A program made the position numbers and the translations under genes. Source: CAYMLQ01 sp964390795 (lineage in GTDB: Bacteria; Verrucomicrobiota; Kiritimatiellia; RFP12; UBA1067). Taken from it: 18,631 bases of DNA. Positions 14,368 through 18,631 of the stretch are shown one piece after another; positions within the stretch are counted from its first letter, which is position 1; the number at the start of each line of letters is the position of its first letter. Location: the NCBI GenBank assembly GCA_964390795.1, contig CAYMLQ010000074.1:1-18631 (forward strand). Reading direction: 5' to 3'. The notes under the pieces were generated by a model, which saw only the letters and a list, made by a program, of their open reading frames with translations, had not been told where the DNA came from and did not search any database.

Positions 14368-15528
14368 ATGGCGATTGACCTGAATCAGTTGCTGAGTGGG
14401 ATGGGTCATTGGGTGATGACCAGCGGCTTGCGGATTGTTGTGGTCTTGATGGTTACGCTGGTTCTGATGAAGGCGATTCGCCTGTTACTGGATCAGGCCT
14501 TTCTGCGTCTTCAGCGCGTACACGATGGGAAAGCGGCCGCGCTTTCGGAGACCCTCAAGCCGGTCGTGTGCCAATCGTTGCGCATCCTGCTGCTTTTCAC
14601 GGCGCTGGTGCTCGTGCTGGATAGTTTTGGAATGAGCGGCACCTCGCTGCTGGAGACCGCGTTTGGAAAGTGGCTGTTTACTCGCGGCCTGAAGATTCTG
14701 GCGGTGTTGGCGATCACGTTTGGGGTAATCAAGGCTGTCGCGCTGATGTTGGATTACGCGTTCTCGAAAGTGGTGAAGTTTCAGGACGGCGAAATGAAGA
14801 AGCGGGCGGAGACGCTCAAGTCTGTGACCCGCAGCGCGGCTACGGTGTCGCTGGTTACGATCGGTGCCATCATGGTGCTGGACGCGCTGGAAATCGACGT
14901 CAAGCCGATTCTGGCTACGGCGGGCGTGCTCGGCGTGGCAGTCGGGTTTGGCGCGCAGCAGCTCGTGCGCGACGTAATCAACGGCTTCTTCATTCTGCTG
15001 GACGATCAGATCCGCGTGGGCGATGTGGTCGAGATCGCGGGAAAGGGTGGGCTGGTCGAGAGCGTCAACCTCAGGATGACCGTCCTGCGCGATATCGCGG
15101 GAAATGTCCATTACGTCCGCAACGGCGATATCACGGTGGTGACCAACATGACCAAGGATTGGTCACGGTACGTCTTTGAGGTGGGGGTGGCCTATCGCGA
15201 GAACGTTGACGAGGTGGTGGAGATCCTCAAGCAGATTGGCGAGGAGCTGCGCCTCGATCCCGTTATCGGAAACGACATCCTTGAGCCGCTCGAAATCTTG
15301 GGGCTGGACAAGTTCGCGGATTCGGCGGTCATTATCAAGGCGCGAATCAAGACCAAGCCGATCTGTCAGTGGGCGGTTGGGCGTGCGTTCAACCGTCTGA
15401 TGAAGATACGGTTTGACGAGTTGGGCATCGAGATCCCGTACCCGCACATGACGCTCTATATGGGCCAGGGCAAGGACGGCGGCGCGGCTCCGGCACACAT
15501 GAACCTAGGGAAGGCTGGCCCTTCGTAG
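14368..15528 (+). CDS. mscS: Small-conductance mechanosensitive channel (MscS family)
   Basis: A 386-residue inner-membrane channel of the MscS family, which releases solutes when membrane tension rises during hypo-osmotic shock. About four hydrophobic helices precede the pore helix and its following segment (ATAGVLGVAVGFGAQQLVRD, then INGFFILLDDQIRVGDVVEI). The cytoplasmic beta domain follows (VNLRMTVLRDIAGNVHYVRNGDI), then the alpha/beta vestibule (IKTKPICQWAVGRAFNRLMK) and IEIPYPHMTLY near the end. It has one or two more N-terminal helices than E. coli MscS. The start at 14368 is chosen over the ATG at 14335 because GGAGG lies eight bases before it and the promoter's start point falls at about 14337. 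The gene ends nine bases from the convergent oxidoreductase gene. Confidence 0.92.
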   Translation: MAIDLNQLLSGMGHWVMTSGLRIVVVLMVTLVLMKAIRLLLDQAFLRLQRVHDGKAAALSETLKPVVCQSLRILLLFTALVLVLDSFGMSGTSLLETAFGKWLFTRGLKILAVLAITFGVIKAVALMLDYAFSKVVKFQDGEMKKRAETLKSVTRSAATVSLVTIGAIMVLDALEIDVKPILATAGVLGVAVGFGAQQLVRDVINGFFILLDDQIRVGDVVEIAGKGGLVESVNLRMTVLRDIAGNVHYVRNGDITVVTNMTKDWSRYVFEVGVAYRENVDEVVEILKQIGEELRLDPVIGNDILEPLEILGLDKFADSAVIIKARIKTKPICQWAVGRAFNRLMKIRFDELGIEIPYPHMTLYMGQGKDGGAAPAHMNLGKAGPS

Positions 15529-15537
15529 CGGTCCAGG

Positions 15538-17106
15538 CTACGAGACCCTGACGAGCCAGGTGGCGGCGGCCGCAGCGCAGTTCTCGCCGTCGAGGGCGGA
15601 GGAGAGGATGCCGCCCGCGTAGCCCGCGCCTTCGCCGCAGGGGAAGAGGCCGCGAACCTGCGCGTGCTGGAGCGTATCGCGGTCCCGGGGAATGCGCACG
15701 GGCGAGGAGGTGCGAGACTCGACGCCGACGAGTACCGCCTCGCGAGTCAGATAGCCGCGCATCTTGCTTTCAAAGGCCAGCAGCCCCTCTTTGAGGCGTC
15801 CGGCGAGGGCTGGCGGCAGCCACAGGTGCAGGGGTGAGGGGGTGAGGCCGGGGATATACGAGGACTCGGGCAAGTCGTGCGAGGGCCTGCCGGCGACAAA
15901 GTCGGTGGCACGCTGGGCCGGGGCGGTCTGGCCGCCGCCCGCGTTGCGGAACGCGGCCTGCTCGAGGTCCTGCTGGTAGCGCAAGCCGGCGAGAGCGCCG
16001 TGCTCGCTGTAGGCCGAGAGGTCGTCTGCTCGGATTTCCACCACGAGGCCCGCGTTGGCGAAGGGCGAGTTGCGAAGCGACGGCGACATGCCGTTGACCA
16101 CGGTTTCGCCGGGGGCGGTGGCGGCGGGCACGATAAAGCCGCCGGGGCACATGCAGAAAGAGTAAACGCCGCGGCCGGCTGCTTGGTGTACGAGGCTGTA
16201 CGCGGCAGGCGGCAGAAAGGGGATCTGGCCGGGCTCGCGGTGGTATTGGATCGCGCTGATCAGCGCCTGCGGATGTTCGATGCGCACGCCCATCGCGAAA
16301 GGCTTGGCCTCGAGCAGGACGCCCGCGCGGTGCAGCATCTCGTAGACGTCGCGGGCTGAGTGGCCGGTCGCGAGGATCACGGCCTGGGCGGGGATTGCCT
16401 CGCCTAAGCTGGTGGTCACGCCGGCGACCGCGCCGCCGCGGATTACGAGTCCGCCCACGCGCGTCTCGAAGCGGATCTCGCCGCCGGACGCCAGAATGGT
16501 CTTGCGGAGGTTGGCGATCAGGCCTGGCAGCTTGTCGGAGCCGATGTGCGGGTGGGCTTCGTAGAGGATCTCGGCGGGCGCGCCGTGAAAGCGCAGGATG
16601 TCCAGCACGCGCCGGTTGTCGCCGCGCTTCTTGGAGCGCGTGTAGAGCTTGCCGTCGGAGAAGGTGCCTGCGCCGCCTTCGCCGAAACAGTAGTTGGATT
16701 CTGGGTTGAGCGTGTGCTCGCGGTGGATCAGGGCGATGTCGCGCTTGCGGCTGGAGACGTCCTTGCCGCGCTCGAGGATGACGGGCTTAAGACCGGCCTC
16801 GATGAGGCGCAAGGCGGCGAAGAGGCCTGCGGGCCCCGCACCGACGATGAGCACCGGCGGTTTGTCGGAGACGTCCCCGTAGCGGAAAACCGGCTCATCG
16901 AAAACCGGACTGGGCTCGTCAGTGACGACTTGCACGTGCAGGTTGACCACGATGGGGCGGCGGCGGGCATCCACCGATCGCCGCAGCACGCGTACGGCGG
17001 AGACGCGGTCCGTAGCGACACCGAGCGCCTCAGCGGCTGAAGCGGCGACACGCGTCGGATCTGCTGCATGCTGGGGCGAGAGGGTCAGGTCGAGTTCGGA
17101 GCGCAT
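15538..17106 (-). CDS. FAD-dependent oxidoreductase of the COG2509 (uncharacterised FAD-dehydrogenase) family
   Basis: A 522-residue cytoplasmic flavoprotein. An N-terminal alpha/beta domain of about 80 residues (ending SVDARRRPIVVNLHVQVV) precedes the dinucleotide-binding motif VLIVGAGPAGLFAALRLIEAG (GAGPAG at 89-94) and VILERGKDV. Then come NYCFGEGGAGTFSDGKLYTR, the family-specific block, VILATGHSARDVYEMLH, and the C-terminal FAD motif GLFPCGEGAGYAGGILSSALDG. The reaction is unknown in this family; similarity to aminoacetone/geranylgeranyl-reductase-like flavoproteins is only structural. The frame is open to a TTG at 17130, but that codon lies in a hairpin arm. The ATG at 17106 gives the usual N-terminus, although no ribosome site is evident. 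It is convergent with mscS with nine bases between stops and no terminator visible. Confidence 0.9.
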   Translation of the reverse strand: MRSELDLTLSPQHAADPTRVAASAAEALGVATDRVSAVRVLRRSVDARRRPIVVNLHVQVVTDEPSPVFDEPVFRYGDVSDKPPVLIVGAGPAGLFAALRLIEAGLKPVILERGKDVSSRKRDIALIHREHTLNPESNYCFGEGGAGTFSDGKLYTRSKKRGDNRRVLDILRFHGAPAEILYEAHPHIGSDKLPGLIANLRKTILASGGEIRFETRVGGLVIRGGAVAGVTTSLGEAIPAQAVILATGHSARDVYEMLHRAGVLLEAKPFAMGVRIEHPQALISAIQYHREPGQIPFLPPAAYSLVHQAAGRGVYSFCMCPGGFIVPAATAPGETVVNGMSPSLRNSPFANAGLVVEIRADDLSAYSEHGALAGLRYQQDLEQAAFRNAGGGQTAPAQRATDFVAGRPSHDLPESSYIPGLTPSPLHLWLPPALAGRLKEGLLAFESKMRGYLTREAVLVGVESRTSSPVRIPRDRDTLQHAQVRGLFPCGEGAGYAGGILSSALDGENCAAAAATWLVRVS

Positions 17107-17129
17107 CACATTATTACTGGTATCATTCA

Positions 17130-17198
17130 ACTACGAAACACGCAAAAAGCGCGAAATAGATAAGGCAAACTTTTCGCGGCTTTCGCGTCTTTCGTAGT
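17130..17198. repeat. Inverted pair of 9-bp-period arrays forming a long hairpin
   Basis: The left arm (17130-17157) reads ACTACGAAA, CACGCAAAA, AGCGCGAAA plus T. The right arm (17171-17198) reads, on the minus strand, ACTACGAAA, GACGCGAAA, GCCGCGAAA plus A. The arms match at 23 of 28 positions around a 13-base loop. The element fills the gap between the ACP gene's 3' side and the FAD oxidoreductase start. Confidence 0.75.
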
Positions 17199-17236
17199 CA
17201 TAATGAAGTCGGCAGGAGCAGAGAGGCTTGTCGCGC

Positions 17237-17488
17237 TTACAGTCTGGCCTTGACGAAGTTGCGGAGGGCGGCGACGGAAATGAAGTTGCGGACGTCAAAA
17301 TCGCCGTCTTCAATCACCACGCCGAAGGCCTCTTCGAGTCCGACCACGAGCTCCAGCAGGCAGACGGAGTCTACGCCATACGCGTCGATCAGCGAGGCGT
17401 CCGTCTGAATATCGGCCGGCGCGACTTTGAGAAAAAGGCGCTCGACGATCATCTCTTTTAGTTTGGCTTCGATGGTTGTGTTGTCCAT
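17237..17488 (-). CDS. Acyl carrier protein
   Basis: An 83-residue acidic protein with the ACP four-helix pattern and the phosphopantetheine attachment site GVDSVCLLEL (Ser41). It would carry acyl chains as thioesters after modification by a phosphopantetheinyl transferase. The site has DSV rather than the DSL of fatty-acid-synthesis AcpP, and the gene is not beside fab genes, so it is more likely a dedicated carrier than the housekeeping AcpP. This is inference. The start ATG at 17488 lacks a clear ribosome site. It follows the zinc-ribbon membrane gene by 63 bp on the same strand and precedes the flavoprotein gene by 130 bp, so shared transcription is possible. No ketosynthase, ligase or thioesterase is visible. 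Confidence 0.9.
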   Translation of the reverse strand: MDNTTIEAKLKEMIVERLFLKVAPADIQTDASLIDAYGVDSVCLLELVVGLEEAFGVVIEDGDFDVRNFISVAALRNFVKARL

Positions 17489-17551
17489 AGGATGGGGCAG
17501 CGTTCGAGGTTCTGGGAGGGGAGGGCAGGCGCAAGACCTGCTCTTGCCGGG

Positions 17552-18256
17552 TCATTTCTTGATGAGCACTTGGAGCTGGGTCCGCACGTCGTTGAGCTGT
17601 TTGTCGAGCGCGTTGAAGCGGGACTCCGCGTTCTTTTTGGCCATGACCTGCATGATGATCGACAGGATTAGGAGGCCGAACAGGACCACGATGTGCAGGA
17701 AAGAGACGCCTGAACCATGCGGGTGAATAGGCGTCTCGGGGGTGGCCGGGGTGGAGGAGGGCTTCGGGGCCGGACGGGGGCCGGTCGGAGAACCGGTGCG
17801 GTCGACCGGCTTCTTGAGTGTGATTTCCTTCGCGTCGGCAGCGGGTGCGACGGCCGGTGCCGACCCTCCAGTGGCAACGGCCGGCTCTGCGGCGGCAGGT
17901 ACGGCAGCGGGCGCCGCTACGGGTGCTGCTGTAGGCGCCGTTACGGGTGCTGCTGTAGGCGCCGTTACGGGTGCTGCCGCAACTTTTCCTGTGCCCTTCT
18001 TCTGTCCTTTCGACACGGCTTTGGTCTTCTCGGCAGGCTGCTCGGGAACGGCAGATTCGGCGGCGGCGCTTGGCGCGATCATCGCAGAGGCTGTCGAAGC
18101 GTCTGGGGCGGGTGTGGGTGCGGCAGCTTCCTTTTTCTCCTCGCTGGCGATTTCGAAGGAGGTGCCGCATCTCGGGCACTTCTGGTTGATGGTTTTGCCG
18201 ATGTCAAAGACGGCCAGCTTGGATTCGCATTTTGGGCACTGCACGATACGTTTCAT
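17552..18256 (-). CDS. Zinc-ribbon protein with Ala/Pro-rich linker, one C-terminal membrane helix and coiled tail
   Basis: A 234-residue protein of unknown function. Residues 5-37 form an MJ0042-like zinc ribbon (CPKC at 7-10, CPRC at 27-30). Residues about 40-175 are a low-complexity Ala/Pro/Thr linker that includes the repeated octapeptide APVTAPTA encoded by a 24-bp minisatellite. Residues 184-206 (VSFLHIVVLFGLLILSIIMQ) are a single hydrophobic helix, and the last 28 residues are a charged amphipathic coil (FNALDKQLNDVRTQLQVLIKK). There is no signal peptide, so the ribbon is probably cytoplasmic and the protein tail-anchored-like. AGAGGA lies ten bases upstream of the ATG at 18256. Similar ribbon-linker-helix proteins are common in Myxococcota and PVC bacteria without a known role. 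Confidence 0.82.
   Translation of the reverse strand: MKRIVQCPKCESKLAVFDIGKTINQKCPRCGTSFEIASEEKKEAAAPTPAPDASTASAMIAPSAAAESAVPEQPAEKTKAVSKGQKKGTGKVAAAPVTAPTAAPVTAPTAAPVAAPAAVPAAAEPAVATGGSAPAVAPAADAKEITLKKPVDRTGSPTGPRPAPKPSSTPATPETPIHPHGSGVSFLHIVVLFGLLILSIIMQVMAKKNAESRFNALDKQLNDVRTQLQVLIKK
17913..17978. repeat. 24-bp minisatellite, about 2.75 copies, within the linker of the zinc-ribbon gene
   Basis: Units begin at 17913, 17937 and 17961. The first two differ at one base (GCCGCTACGG versus GCCGTTACGG) and the third is partial. Each unit encodes eight residues (APVTAPTA), so copy-number change keeps the frame. Confidence 0.8.
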
Positions 18257-18285
18257 GAAATAGCATTCCTCTCTGATGAGTTGTC

Positions 18286-18315
18286 AGTGTACAAAAATCG
18301 TGGGGTGGGAATCAA
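18286..18315 (-). promoter_or_regulatory. Possible promoter of the zinc-ribbon membrane protein gene
   Basis: TTGATT (18315-18310) and TACACT (18291-18286) are separated by 18 bp, each four of six to consensus, about 30 bp upstream of the start codon. Distance is plausible; matches are modest. Confidence 0.35.
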
Positions 18316-18365
18316 GCCGCCGTTCACGGAACCTGGCAATTCTAATTTCGGCATCGCGTCGCGGT

Positions 18366-18390
18366 AAAAGGCCCGACCGCAGGGCGGGCC
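18366..18390 (-). terminator. Intrinsic terminator reading leftward (GGCCCG stem plus TTTT)
   Basis: On the minus strand GGCCCG and CGGGCC (18390-18385 and 18375-18370) pair around a nine-base loop and are followed at once by TTTT (18369-18366). The orientation suits a minus-strand transcript entering from the right edge; no plus-strand T-run exists. Confidence 0.5.
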
Positions 18391-18438
18391 GCAGATACGA
18401 TAAGACCAAAGTCGTATGTAGAGGCGGATCAACTGGCC

Positions 18439-18466
18439 TTGACAAGCTCACATTTCGAGCTACCAT
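18439..18466 (+). promoter_or_regulatory. Promoter-like site facing the right edge
   Basis: A perfect TTGACA (18439-18444) is followed after 16 bp by TACCAT (18461-18466, four of six). It could drive a plus-strand transcript starting near 18473 and leaving the window. No solid gene follows within the visible 160 bp. Confidence 0.35.
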
Positions 18467-18484
18467 ACATGACCAATCTTGAAT

Positions 18485-18631
18485 TCATCTTCGTAACGGT
18501 TTTATTGAAGTGTCCCGCAGTTTGCGTGGCCCACGCGTTGGTGGTTTCGCCCATGTAAAAGGAGAGTCGCGATGAAGAGTCTGATGCACTAGCATCCCAT
18601 AGGATTCGCCGGCAACAAACCAGTTCCCATG
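18485..18631 (-). CDS. Doubtful partial open frame entering from the right edge
   Basis: The minus strand is open from the window edge to TGA at 18485 (48 codons, ending TSIKPLRR). Only about 44 percent of its third codon positions are G or C, clearly lower than its neighbours, and I recognise no family. The only support for a real gene end is the leftward terminator 95 bp beyond the stop. It may be non-coding repeat sequence. Confidence 0.15.
   Translation of the reverse strand, partial: HGNWFVAGESYGMLVHQTLHRDSPFTWAKPPTRGPRKLRDTSIKPLRR

Larger units (their letters stand above)
18257..18631. other. 375-bp right-edge stretch without a confident gene
   Basis: It holds a possible minus promoter, a minus-strand hairpin with a T-run, a plus-strand promoter-like site, a 29-codon plus-strand ORF (18469-18558), and an AAGGAG followed by a six-codon ORF (MKSLMH, stop TAG). 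Base composition beyond about 18420 is visibly lower in GC than the rest of the window. Confidence 0.6.

Noticed and set aside
17310..18179. A 289-codon minus-strand frame overlapping the zinc-ribbon gene
   Set aside because: Arg-rich alternative frame that runs through two well-supported genes; no motif.

Overview
This is a GC-rich bacterial window with short intergenic spaces. It looks like a fragment of an anaerobic Verrucomicrobiota/Kiritimatiellota-type (PVC) genome. The taxonomic call is inference. It rests on an [FeFe]-hydrogenase maturase (HydF), a secreted autotransporter-type beta-strand repeat protein, a secreted GH10-like hydrolase, a FucP-type sugar transporter, and several short-period degenerate repeats in gene gaps. 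No rRNA, tRNA, CRISPR array, transposase or phage gene was seen.

Left part (1-8.5 kb), all minus strand: the N-terminal third of carB runs off the left edge. A translationally coupled pair follows, a YchJ-type SEC-C protein and a HAD phosphatase (ATGA overlap). Next come hydF, then pgpA and a PIN-PhoH ATPase with an 11-bp gap, an FHS-family sugar symporter, and an epmA-like EF-P lysyl ligase overlapping an upstream FmdB-type zinc-ribbon gene (TGATG). These are mostly housekeeping genes (pyrimidine/arginine precursor, phospholipid, RNA metabolism, EF-P modification) plus fermentative and sugar-uptake functions.

Middle (8.5-13.7 kb): a roughly 790-residue secreted beta-strand repeat protein on the minus strand carries two compensating frameshifts. 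A 170-bp inverted-repeat element and possible promoters separate it from a plus-strand 805-residue secreted GHL10-type glycoside hydrolase. Both proteins are exported and point to an envelope or polysaccharide-degrading lifestyle.

Right part (13.7-18.6 kb): a YajD-like HNH protein (minus), an MscS-family channel (plus, with a recognisable promoter that fixes its start), a COG2509-type FAD oxidoreductase (minus, convergent with mscS), a stand-alone acyl carrier protein, and a zinc-ribbon/Ala-Pro linker/membrane protein. The last 375 bp hold no confident gene: a minus-strand hairpin plus T-run, a plus-strand promoter-like site and lower-GC sequence.

The most unusual pattern is a set of degenerate 7-bp-period arrays in three different places (about 2229-2293, 5593-5613, 7212-7239) and a 9-bp-period array folded as an inverted repeat (17130-17198). 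The first of these reaches into hydF and encodes its C-terminal residues. I found no convincing new multi-gene defence or biosynthetic system.
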